Below are positions 6,849 to 14,814 of a DNA stretch of 64,000 nt, piece by piece. The first letter of the stretch is position 1; each line of letters opens with the position of its first letter. The stretch lies in the NCBI RefSeq assembly GCF_004135975.1, contig NZ_CP026538.1, positions 2,418,001-2,482,000 on the forward strand. The letters run 5' to 3'. Both the position numbers and the translations under genes were made by a program. The DNA is from Solidesulfovibrio carbinolicus (lineage in GTDB: Bacteria > Desulfobacterota > Desulfovibrionia > Desulfovibrionales > Desulfovibrionaceae). The notes below the pieces were generated by a model. It saw only the letters and a list, made by a program, of their open reading frames with translations, was not told the DNA's origin and made no database searches.

Positions 6849-8675
6849 TTACGAGGATGACAACAAGTCGTCGTCCATGTGGGAGGCCGGCGGCAACCCC
6901 AGGCTCCGGCAGACCGTGGCGGCCAGACGGGTTTGGGACACGCCGTCGGCTGCGGCCAGGGGCAGGTTGGAAAAAAGCGAACCCGGCACGAAGGCCGCGT
7001 CCACGCAGTGGTCGCCGGACCATTTCTGGCGGTTGTCGGCAAAGACCTCGCCGCCTGTGCCGCCGATGACCGAGGTCCAGGCCAGGCGGTACGGCGGCCG
7101 GCAGCCGACGATGAGGTCAGGAGCTTCCCCGGCCAGAGGGCCGCTGTAGAGGGCTTCCCGGCGGTGGACGGCGGCGATGGGCGAGGCCGGACCGTCGGCC
7201 AGGGCGTTCAGGCGGGCGGCCAGTTCCCCGGCCAGGGCGTCGGCCTCGCCCGGCGGCACGATGCCTTGCTGTTCGCGACCGGCCACATTGAGGCACACCG
7301 AGCCGAAACCCAGGGCAAAGGCCCGGGTGGCCGACCAGTCCACATGGCGGAACAGTTCCCCGCTGTCGGCCGGGTCGTGGGGCTTAAGCTTCATGTAGCC
7401 TTGGCGCACGAGCCAGGCGTTGAGGCTGATGGAGCGGGTGTAGGAACAAAAACCGTGATCCGAGCAGACGAAAAGCGCCGTGTCGTCCCCGGCCGCGTCC
7501 ATGACCTTGCCCACCACGGCGTCCATGCGGGCCAGGTGGTCGTCGATGACCGGCCCCAGGCGCGCCGCCTCGGCCGCGTCATAGAGCGGATGCGTCTGGT
7601 CGGCCAGCCGCCAAAAACAGTGCTGGATGCGGTCGGAAGTATCGAAGACCACGGAAAGCAGGCCCTCGCGAAACCGGCCCAGCTCAAAGTCGAGCATGGC
7701 CTCGCGCTCGCGAGTCACGTCGTCGCACAAAGCCAAAAAGGCCTCGTCGGTCATGACGCCGTCAGTGAGTCCCTTGGTCTCCTCGGGCATACCCAGGGTG
7801 GAATAGGGGCCGCCAAGCGCGTCGGCCAGCTCGGCGGCGTAGCCGGCCGGCGCGGCGATGGGCAGGCAGGGCGCGGCCGGGTCGATCTGGATGGGGCCGA
7901 GGTAGAGTTCCAAGGGGTCCAGTCGGCCCAGCCACAGCCGGACCAGACCAGCCACGGGACTGCCCTGCCCGGTTTCAAAGCGCACGGCAAGATACGGCGA
8001 CCACTGCCCCGGCCCAAGGCTGCCGGATTGGCCGCCAAGGGTGTAGTCTAGCCGCCCGGCTTGACGTGCCAGGGCCAGGGGGGCCACGGCCGGGGTCTTG
8101 CGGCCGGCGACCACGGCCATGGGGCCTTCCACGGCTAGCGTCGCCTTGCCGTCATTAAACCGCACGGGCACGAAACGGCCCCGACCAGCTTGGCCGGCCG
8201 CCTCTTCGGCATACTGAACGTAGTTGCCAAGCCGCCCCTTGACGTCGGGCGCGCCGAGACCGGACAGGACCGTGGCCTGGCCAAAAGTCGGCGGGTAGCT
8301 CACCGGCCAGCGCACCACGGTGGTGGGCAGCCCGGCCTTGGCCGCGACCTCGAAAAAGGTCTCGCAGTCGTTGGCCGGAAGCGGCACGCCGCCCGGGCCG
8401 GGCCGGGTCAGCGACAGGCGCGGCAGATATGTTCCCGGGGCACGCACGATGAAATCGAAAATGCCGTGGTGGCCGGGATTGGTTCCGGTGGCCAGGCTTG
8501 TCCAGGCCACCGGACTCTGAGCCGGGTTGGACGTGGCCAGGGAAACGAAACGCCCCCCAGACGCCAGCCGGGCGAGATGGGGCAGTTGGCCGGCGGCCAT
8601 AAGGCGGCGGCACAGTCCCGGATCAAGTCCGTCGATGCCAAGGACGAGGGCTTTGCGAAAGGGCTTTGGCGACAT
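6849..8675 (-). CDS. Alkaline phosphatase superfamily phosphohydrolase / phosphodiesterase
   Basis: The product has 608 residues. The metal-binding start LVLGIDGLDPGL lies at about 8-19, and the nucleophile region SNPAQSPVAWTSLATGTNPG near 45-65 matches type I phosphodiesterase / predicted phosphohydrolase-phosphomutase proteins of the AP superfamily. The metal site VCSDHGF lies near 410. It may cleave phosphodiesters or phosphomonoesters, but the substrate is not evident and there is no signal peptide. The ATG at 8675 is preceded by AGGA at good spacing, whereas a longer frame upstream lacks one. It follows the hdrA-like gene by 93 bases on the same strand. Confidence 0.82.
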   Translation of the reverse strand: MSPKPFRKALVLGIDGLDPGLCRRLMAAGQLPHLARLASGGRFVSLATSNPAQSPVAWTSLATGTNPGHHGIFDFIVRAPGTYLPRLSLTRPGPGGVPLPANDCETFFEVAAKAGLPTTVVRWPVSYPPTFGQATVLSGLGAPDVKGRLGNYVQYAEEAAGQAGRGRFVPVRFNDGKATLAVEGPMAVVAGRKTPAVAPLALARQAGRLDYTLGGQSGSLGPGQWSPYLAVRFETGQGSPVAGLVRLWLGRLDPLELYLGPIQIDPAAPCLPIAAPAGYAAELADALGGPYSTLGMPEETKGLTDGVMTDEAFLALCDDVTREREAMLDFELGRFREGLLSVVFDTSDRIQHCFWRLADQTHPLYDAAEAARLGPVIDDHLARMDAVVGKVMDAAGDDTALFVCSDHGFCSYTRSISLNAWLVRQGYMKLKPHDPADSGELFRHVDWSATRAFALGFGSVCLNVAGREQQGIVPPGEADALAGELAARLNALADGPASPIAAVHRREALYSGPLAGEAPDLIVGCRPPYRLAWTSVIGGTGGEVFADNRQKWSGDHCVDAAFVPGSLFSNLPLAAADGVSQTRLAATVCRSLGLPPASHMDDDLLSSS

Positions 8676-8768
8676 GGAGTTCCTGTTTGGCGACGATTTA
8701 GCTGTCGAAAACGGTTCTCCGCATAGCAAAAAACGCTTCGTCTGCCCAGCCCCGAAAAAGTCCCGGGA

Positions 8769-10829
8769 TCAGGCCCGGCCGGACAGATAGGCCAAAGCGC
8801 GCATGGCCGCCGCCCGCCCTTCGGCCACGGATTCGTCCAGGGGTTTGGGGCCAAGGCACAGACCGGCGGCAAAAAGGCCCGGCTGGGGCAGGTCCACCGG
8901 CGCGAACACGGGATGGGCGGCAATAAAAAAGCCCAGGTGGCCGCGCGGCAGGTCAAAAAGACCGGCCAGCTCGTCCAGGCCCGATGGGACCAGGGGCGCG
9001 GCCAGGATGACCACATCGGGCCGCAACCGGACCTCGCGGCCGAGCAGCCGGTCGAAACCGGCCACGACGAGGTCCGGCCCCAACCGCTCCACCTGGGCCG
9101 GCGAAGCGTCGTCGTAGCGAAAAAAGGCCACGCCCAGGCGTCTGGCTTCGGTATACAGGGATTCGAACCGGCCGTAGGCGGTGACGTCGCGGTGAAACAC
9201 GGCCACCTGGGCGTCGGGCCGGGCTTTTTTGAGTTCCACGGCCGCTTGCAGGGCCTGGGCGCAGCAGGTTCGGGCGCAGGCGTCGTAGCCCCCCTGCCCT
9301 TGGCGCGAACCCACACACTGGATGAAGGCGGCCAGCCGTGGCGCTTCGTCCGGGCCGGGGTGCAGCCGCCGCCAGTTCTCAAACTCGAGCTGGGTCATGA
9401 CGCGTGGATCGCGGCCGTAGAGATGGCTGTCCACCCGGGCTTCGGCCCCGCCCAGGGCCAGCACTGCCGCGCCAAAGGCGATGAGCCGTTGGCCCGAAGG
9501 CGTGTGCGCCTCGCCTGTCCAGTCGCCGGCCCGGCCCGTGAGACCGACCAGCCGAGCGCCGCACAGCACCTCGATGTTGGGATGGGCCGTGACCGCCTCG
9601 GCCATGGCGGCCACGGCTTGCCGGGTGTCGCTGCCCTTCCAGACCGTCGGATGCTTGCGGGGATTGCCGCCTAGCGCCTCGGCTTTTTCCAGAAGCACGA
9701 CCGGAACGCCACCCTCGGCCAGCCCCAGGGAACAAGCCAGTCCGGCCGCGCCGCCGCCGACCACCAGCACGGCCGGCGTGTCGCGCCGTGGGTTCGGCAC
9801 GGGAGCGCAGGCCAAGGCCTCCAGGGCGGCGGCCGAACCTTGCACCGTGGCCATGGCCGCGTCGGCCGGGCCGGACGCGCCGCCGGCCACGAACACGCCC
9901 GGCCGGTTGGTCACGGCCGGGGCAAAAGGGTTTGTCGGCACAAACCCCTGCTTGTCCGTCTCCAGGCCGCAGGCCGCCGCCAACTCCCGGCCCTGGGGCG
10001 AAGGGCCAAGGCCCACGGCCAACACGGCCAGATCGACCTGCTCAAGGACTTCGGCGCCCTGCTCATCGACAAGGCGAAAGATCACGCCCCGCCCCTCCGG
10101 GCCGGCCTCCAAGGTATGGGGCCGGGCATGGCGCACGGCCGCGCCCGAGGCTTCGGCGGCGTTGGCCAGAGCTTGCCCTCCCGGGGCATGGACGCGCAGA
10201 TCCATGGCATAGATGGTCCGCCGGGTTTCGGGCAAGGCCAGGGCCTGGCGCAGGGAAACAGCGCAACACAGGCTGGAGCAGGCCGGGCGCTCCTCCGGGC
10301 GGCGCATCCGCGAGCCCACGCATTGAATAAAGGCCACTGAAGCCGGCGACGCGTCGTCGGAGGGCCGCCGCACACGGCCGGCCGCCAACATGGTTTCCAG
10401 TGCAATGCTGGTGATGACGTCGGCGACCGGGCCGTGGCCGAAAAAGTCGAGTCCGCCCGGATGGTACGGAACAAGGCCCGTGGCCAGGATCAAGACGGTG
10501 GCGCGCAGTTTCAACACTCCCGCTTCGCCGGCTTGCCGGATCGTGAGCACAAGGTCTCTGGGGCTGCCGGTGACACCCAGCAGGCGGCAGCCGGCCAGCA
10601 GGCGGATGCGCGGCTGGGCGGCCACGGCCTGGGCCAGGGCGTCCAGGGCCGGCCCGGCCGGTTGCCCGGTCTGGACCAGGGCGGCCAGATGTCTGGCCGC
10701 GCCGCCAAGCATCGGCCCGGCCTCAATGAGCAGAACGTCATGCCCGGCGGCAGCCAGATCCAGGGCGGCGCGCAGGCCGGCCGGTCCGCCGCCGGCCACG
10801 GCCACAGGCAGGATGTCTTGGGGCTCCAT
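8769..10829 (-). CDS. Tandem HdrA-like FAD oxidoreductase
   Basis: A soluble flavoprotein of 686 residues made of two similar halves. FAD-binding VAGGGPAGLRAA lies near residue 12 and VVGGGAAGLACS near 354. Each half also carries the HdrA/Qmo motif FIQCVGSR (about 166 and 503) followed by a CxxxxCC element. These features fit HdrA/QmoA/QmoB-type proteins of heterodisulfide-reductase-like electron transfer. The ferredoxin domains found in many HdrA proteins are absent. The start at 10829 follows GGAGG by eight bases, and the upstream hdrCB-like stop is one base before the ATG, so the two are translationally coupled. The electron partner is unknown. Confidence 0.85.
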   Translation of the reverse strand: MEPQDILPVAVAGGGPAGLRAALDLAAAGHDVLLIEAGPMLGGAARHLAALVQTGQPAGPALDALAQAVAAQPRIRLLAGCRLLGVTGSPRDLVLTIRQAGEAGVLKLRATVLILATGLVPYHPGGLDFFGHGPVADVITSIALETMLAAGRVRRPSDDASPASVAFIQCVGSRMRRPEERPACSSLCCAVSLRQALALPETRRTIYAMDLRVHAPGGQALANAAEASGAAVRHARPHTLEAGPEGRGVIFRLVDEQGAEVLEQVDLAVLAVGLGPSPQGRELAAACGLETDKQGFVPTNPFAPAVTNRPGVFVAGGASGPADAAMATVQGSAAALEALACAPVPNPRRDTPAVLVVGGGAAGLACSLGLAEGGVPVVLLEKAEALGGNPRKHPTVWKGSDTRQAVAAMAEAVTAHPNIEVLCGARLVGLTGRAGDWTGEAHTPSGQRLIAFGAAVLALGGAEARVDSHLYGRDPRVMTQLEFENWRRLHPGPDEAPRLAAFIQCVGSRQGQGGYDACARTCCAQALQAAVELKKARPDAQVAVFHRDVTAYGRFESLYTEARRLGVAFFRYDDASPAQVERLGPDLVVAGFDRLLGREVRLRPDVVILAAPLVPSGLDELAGLFDLPRGHLGFFIAAHPVFAPVDLPQPGLFAAGLCLGPKPLDESVAEGRAAAMRALAYLSGRA

Positions 10830-10830
10830 A

Positions 10831-12159
10831 TCAAAAGCCTCCGTCAAGTTCGGCTTCGAAATGCTGGCGCTGCACACGGAAGCGTTCGCTGGCCGCCGCG
10901 ACTTCCGCAGCCGTCCAGGGCGTTTCGATCATGGTCTCGGCTACGAGCTGCCAGAGGTATTTGACCTCGTAGCGGCAGCGGCCGGGATAGAACCGGGGCA
11001 GACGTTTTTGCAACTGATCGCGGCAGTTGGCGCAGCCGACCACCACCACGTCGGCCCGGCAGGCTTCGAGTTGCTCCACCTTGAACCGGCCGTGGGCGGC
11101 GGATTCCTTTTCAAAGGGCATGGGCCAATTGCCGCCGCCGGCCCCGCAGCAATAGTTGTTGGCCCGGTCCGGGGACATGGCGACGACGTTCTCGGCCCCC
11201 ACGCAGGCGGCCAGGATGGCCCGGGGTTCGTCGTAATAGCCCTTACCGAAATGGCGCTCCAGTTCGCGGCCGTGTTTGCAGGCGTCATGCCAGACATAGC
11301 TCCGGCCGGAGTTGCGAGCGGGATCGAGAACGAGGCGGCCCGAGGCGATGCGATCCAGCAGGTAGTCGTAGAAATAGACGGCGTCCACCTGCCGGGAAGG
11401 ATCTTCCAGTGCGCAGGTGGTCAGCCCCAGGCGGCAGCCGTAGGAGCCGCCGCCGCAGTCCGGGATGAAAAGGCGCGCCGCGCCGAGGCTTCGCATGAGG
11501 TCGAGCTTGCGTCGGGCCAGAACCAGGGAGACGTCGGCGTTGCCGGTGAAAAGCCCCCAGTCCTCGGCTTCCCAGTTGCGTGAAGGCACGGTCCAGTCCT
11601 CGCGGGCGTTGTAGAAAATGCGCCACCACCACTTGAGGTCGTCGAAGTCGCCGAAGACTTCCTTGGAATTGAGAAATACCAGCAGTTCGACGTTTTTTTT
11701 GTCCACGGGCACGTAAAACCCCGGGCACTGGTCTTCGGCCAATTCGCCGCCGATGTCGGCCAGGGTGTCGAGATAGTCTTCCAGGGGGATGGCCAGGGTG
11801 TTGCCGGTCTCCAGCACCGAGGCCACGCCCTTCTCCAAGGTTCCGGGCACGGAAGAACGCGGGGCCAGACCACGAAGCAGGGCAAAGACGGCCGGCAGGT
11901 CGATGCCCATGGGGCAGACGTGGGAGCAGCGGCCGCAGGTGGTGCACACCCAGGGGAAGGCCGAGGCGATCACTTCGGCCTCCCGGCCCATGGCGACAAG
12001 CCGTATGGCCGTGCGCGGATCGAAGCCTTCCATGCCCGGGGTGCCGGGGATGGGACAACCGCTGGCGCAGGCCCCGCAGCCGAGACAAGACCGGACGTCC
12101 AGGGCGCGCAGCCGGTCCTCGGGTTCCGGCAGGGCGGCGGCGAGATCGAGCAGTTCCAT
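10831..12159 (-). CDS. HdrC-HdrB fusion, iron-sulfur heterodisulfide-reductase-like subunit
   Basis: The product has 442 residues. The N-terminal HdrC-like part holds two [4Fe-4S] motifs, CLGCGACASGCP (about 23) and CTTCGRCSHVCP (about 75). The C-terminal HdrB-like CCG domain has DACKHGREL (about 293), NYCCGAGGGN (about 334) and CANCRDQ (about 378), the ligand pattern of the noncubane cluster site. It would form a soluble complex with the tandem HdrA-like protein encoded directly downstream and move electrons between low-potential carriers and a thiol/disulfide or quinone-linked partner. The ATG at 12159 has AGGAG six bases upstream. The longer open frame starts in the repeat region and is unlikely. 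Confidence 0.86.
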   Translation of the reverse strand: MELLDLAAALPEPEDRLRALDVRSCLGCGACASGCPIPGTPGMEGFDPRTAIRLVAMGREAEVIASAFPWVCTTCGRCSHVCPMGIDLPAVFALLRGLAPRSSVPGTLEKGVASVLETGNTLAIPLEDYLDTLADIGGELAEDQCPGFYVPVDKKNVELLVFLNSKEVFGDFDDLKWWWRIFYNAREDWTVPSRNWEAEDWGLFTGNADVSLVLARRKLDLMRSLGAARLFIPDCGGGSYGCRLGLTTCALEDPSRQVDAVYFYDYLLDRIASGRLVLDPARNSGRSYVWHDACKHGRELERHFGKGYYDEPRAILAACVGAENVVAMSPDRANNYCCGAGGGNWPMPFEKESAAHGRFKVEQLEACRADVVVVGCANCRDQLQKRLPRFYPGRCRYEVKYLWQLVAETMIETPWTAAEVAAASERFRVQRQHFEAELDGGF

Positions 12160-12538
12160 GGCGGTCTCCTGGCGCGGGCATCCAAGGGAAATGCGCCGCA
12201 GACGCAAGGCGGCATTGCCGGAAAAAGCAACGGTTTCGTGAAGAAAGCGTTGTCCGAACAGCGAACAGGGAGCTTGCACCAGCCTTGTATGCCAGAGGTA
12301 ACATGCAGGAAAATAAATTAAAATTGGCTTTTTTCCTGCCCGCCCGCCCAGACTGCCAAGAGCTTTGAATTTACGGAACAAAATGGGGGAAATAAAAAGT
12401 GGTTCCCGTCCAGCGGCAACGCCGGCCTTCTGCATCTCCTGACCGACAAAGAACCCAACCTTCGTCCCAACCCCTTTAAAACTTTCTCCATACGGGGGGC
12501 CTGGGGGCCTCAGGTCCCCAGCCGCCGGAGGCATCTTC
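12160..12538 (-). promoter_or_regulatory. Upstream region of hdrCB-like gene, with dispersed repeat
   Basis: These 379 bases hold no convincing gene. On the minus strand they start at the group II intron end with the dispersed hairpin repeat (12478-12538, containing a G-run/C-run stem around CCTGAGG). They then become locally AT-rich (around 12300-12400) before the hdrCB-like start. TTGCCG with TTTATT 17 bases later (about 12419-12390) is a weak sigma-70-like candidate. The promoter of the hdr pair should lie here, but I cannot fix it. Confidence 0.4.
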
Positions 12539-14396
12539 ATCGGGATAGGGGGGAGCCTTGCGGCTCCCCTCCTCCCACACCACCGTGCATACGGGTCCGT
12601 ACACGGCGGTTCGGCAGGTTAAGCGTTCACCTGGCACCTAGGGTTGGCAGTCCGAGTGAGGCAAAATAGCTGTTGGGCAGAGCGATGCTCAGGGCCGGGC
12701 TTCGGCTGATATGCCAAGGTCCGAGAGGACTTCCGGCCGTTTGAGCGGCAAGGTCTTTACCTACGCCCCTTGACCTCAGTTCAGCAAACCGCTTCCGCCC
12801 CCGTTTCCACTGCCGCCACAACACGCATCGCAAGCGACGCCTGAGCCATGAGTCCAGGCCTTTGAGCACTGATTTCGCCTGGCAGAATCCAAAGTACCCG
12901 ATCCAGCCGCGCAGGTAGACCGATAGACGTTCCACCGTCGTTTCGATACTCCGTCCCGTACCGGACAGTTCACGGATTCTGCCTTTGAACCGCTTGATCG
13001 CCTGCGGCGCTATCCGCCGTCGCGGCTCACTTCCGGCCGTAAAGCTGACTCCGAGAAACTTCCGCCGGGCTGGCCTGTCCACCGCACTTTTCCCTGCGTT
13101 CACCTTGAGCTTGAGGCGCTTTTCCAGAAAACGGCTGATGCTGTGCATTGTCCGCTCTCCGGCCCGCCTACTGCGCACGTAGATATTGCAATCATCCGCG
13201 TAGCGCACAAAGCGGTGGCCGCGTCTCTCAAGTTCCCGGTCCAAGACGTCGAGCACGATGTTCGACAACAGCGGCGAAAGGGGACCGCCTTGCGGCGTCC
13301 CTTCGTCCGTCGGGCCTACGAGCCCTCTCTCCATCACCCCCGCGTTCAGGAACGCACGGATGAGCCGGAGCATGCGTTTGTCTTCCAGCCGCTTGGCCAA
13401 AAGCCCCATCAGGATGTCGTGGTTGACCCGGTCGAAGAACTTCTCCAGGTCGATGTCCACCACGAAGCGCAAGCCCCGAGCGATGTGCTCCTGGGCCTGG
13501 CGCACCGCCTGATGGGCCGAGCGCCGGGGCCGGAAGCCGTAGCTGTGCTCGGAGAAGGAGGGATCCAACAGGCGCTGCAAAACCTGCATCACCGCCTGTT
13601 GCACGAATCGGTCGAGTACGGTGGGAATGCCGAGCTTGCGTTTGCCGCCATCCGGCTTGGGAATCTCCACCCGGTTCACCGGGCTGGGCCGGTACGCGCC
13701 CGTGAGAAGCCGTTGCCTGATGTCCGGCCAGTGCTCCTTGAGGTAGTCCGTAAGCTGATCCACGGTCATGCCGTCGATCCCCGCACTGCCCTTGTTGCCC
13801 TTGACTCGCTTGAGCGCCTCCCGGAGGTTTGCCCTCTCGCAGACCGCTTCCATCAAGTGCCTGGTTGACGCCGGGCTTTCGGTTTCCTGTGCCGCCATGG
13901 ACGTTTCGGTCCCTCCAACAGGCATCCTCGGGGCTTCACCCCTGCTTTCACCCGCCAAGGCCGGTCTACCGGTATTCCGCCGCAAAACGCCATGAGACAT
14001 AGGGCCTACTTACCGCTCCTTGCCGTTTGGCCCTTCGGCTTGCGCCTACTATGGCCTCTGCTGACTTCCGCGCCACGATCAGGCGGCATTGCTGCCGCCT
14101 CAGTCTCGATTCCGGGACATGGCGCGGACCTCCCGAGGTAAGCACGTCCGCCTTCCCCGCACACCCGCCGGATATACAGCCATGGGCCTTGATGGATAGG
14201 GACTTCGCGATCTCATGCCCGCTCGTCCGCCCATGACTGCCTCGTATCCGGTTCTTGTTCATCGGGTCGCGGTTTTGCTCCAGGCTTCCTTCAGACCCCG
14301 CCTCACGACGACGCCCTTGCCCTTCGCTAATCCTTCGCCTCCATCAGGCTGGATAGAGGACTTGCACCTCCAAGCTGACGCGCATGCTCGGCACAC
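12539..14396 (-). mobile_element. Group II intron, bacterial class C type, with maturase
   Basis: Read on the minus strand, the element begins GTGTGCCGAGC at 14396, a group II 5' end, and ends CTATCCCGAT at 12539. A 34-nt domain V hairpin (12612-12579) contains the paired CCGTGTACGG / CACGGTGG strands, and a domain VI stem with a bulged A lies just before the 3' end. The reverse transcriptase sits between in domain IV. The 5' exon is a Rho-independent terminator plus its T-run, the insertion habit of class C introns. The length of 1858 bases and an intact ORF suggest it may still be active. The 3' exon is the dispersed repeat, so no gene is interrupted. Confidence 0.88.
12627..13898 (-). CDS. 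ltrA: Group II intron reverse transcriptase / maturase
   Basis: About 423 residues. The RT palm contains FVDID-like VVDIDLEKFFDRVNHD, the GTPQGGPLSPLLSN block and the catalytic VRYADDCNIYV near residue 234. The C-terminal maturase (X/GIIM) segment WIGYFGFCQAKSVLKGLDSW is present. There is no HNH endonuclease domain, as expected for class C introns. It splices its own intron RNA and drives target-primed insertion. The start is uncertain: I use ATG 13898 (GGAGGG 12 bases upstream), while ATG 13925 is an alternative. The coding sequence shows no frameshift. Confidence 0.9.
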   Translation of the reverse strand: MAAQETESPASTRHLMEAVCERANLREALKRVKGNKGSAGIDGMTVDQLTDYLKEHWPDIRQRLLTGAYRPSPVNRVEIPKPDGGKRKLGIPTVLDRFVQQAVMQVLQRLLDPSFSEHSYGFRPRRSAHQAVRQAQEHIARGLRFVVDIDLEKFFDRVNHDILMGLLAKRLEDKRMLRLIRAFLNAGVMERGLVGPTDEGTPQGGPLSPLLSNIVLDVLDRELERRGHRFVRYADDCNIYVRSRRAGERTMHSISRFLEKRLKLKVNAGKSAVDRPARRKFLGVSFTAGSEPRRRIAPQAIKRFKGRIRELSGTGRSIETTVERLSVYLRGWIGYFGFCQAKSVLKGLDSWLRRRLRCVLWRQWKRGRKRFAELRSRGVGKDLAAQTAGSPLGPWHISRSPALSIALPNSYFASLGLPTLGAR

Positions 14397-14430
14397 ATAA
14401 AAAAAAGCGCGCCGGTCGCCCGGCGCGCTT
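14397..14430 (-). terminator. Rho-independent terminator used as intron target
   Basis: On the minus strand, the stem AAGCGCGCCGG / CCGGCGCGCTT closes a GCGA loop and is followed by eight T residues and AT, directly abutting the intron 5' end. It ends the carB-purF-14455 operon. Confidence 0.92.
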
Positions 14431-14454
14431 GCAATATTCGCTATCTCCAACAAT

Positions 14455-14808
14455 CTACAACATGGCCTGCAACATGGCCATGGGCGTGGCCGAGGGCAGC
14501 TTGATGCGCCGGTCGGCCAGGGCCTTGTCGGCGATGCGCGTGAGCCACTCACGGGAGGTGGTCAGGCTTTGGAAGGTCAGCCAGCCACGGCCGGTTTCAT
14601 CGGTGGCCAGGCCGTAGCCGGCCAGCTCCACCCGGATGGGTTCGCTCTCGCCCAGGGGCAGGACGTCCACGCGCACGGAGCGCTCGGCGCTTTTGATCTC
14701 CAGGGCCAGCACCTCGCCGTAGGGGGCGAGAAACGGCTTGGTGGCCGAGAGCAAGAGCTTGGACAGAGACTTGTCCTTGGCCGAGGCCAGATCGATATTG
14801 AGGTTCAT
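14455..14808 (-). CDS. Conserved hypothetical protein downstream of purF
   Basis: A 117-residue soluble protein with no signal peptide or membrane span. The sequence alternates hydrophobic strands and charged turns (LALEIKSAERSVRVDVLPLG, then VELAGYGLATDETGRGWLTF) and ends in an amphipathic helix, suggesting a small alpha/beta fold. I do not recognise a family. It starts seven bases after the purF stop with no clear ribosome site of its own, so translation is probably coupled to purF, and its terminator follows 25 bases after the stop. A link to nucleotide metabolism rests only on position. Confidence 0.75.
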   Translation of the reverse strand: MNLNIDLASAKDKSLSKLLLSATKPFLAPYGEVLALEIKSAERSVRVDVLPLGESEPIRVELAGYGLATDETGRGWLTFQSLTTSREWLTRIADKALADRRIKLPSATPMAMLQAML

Positions 14809-14814
14809 GGAGGA

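Noticed and set aside
12160-12540. N-terminal extension of the HdrC-HdrB protein
   Set aside because: The extra 127 residues come from the repeat and an AT-rich promoter-like region. ATG 12159 has a good ribosome site and the conserved domain follows at once.
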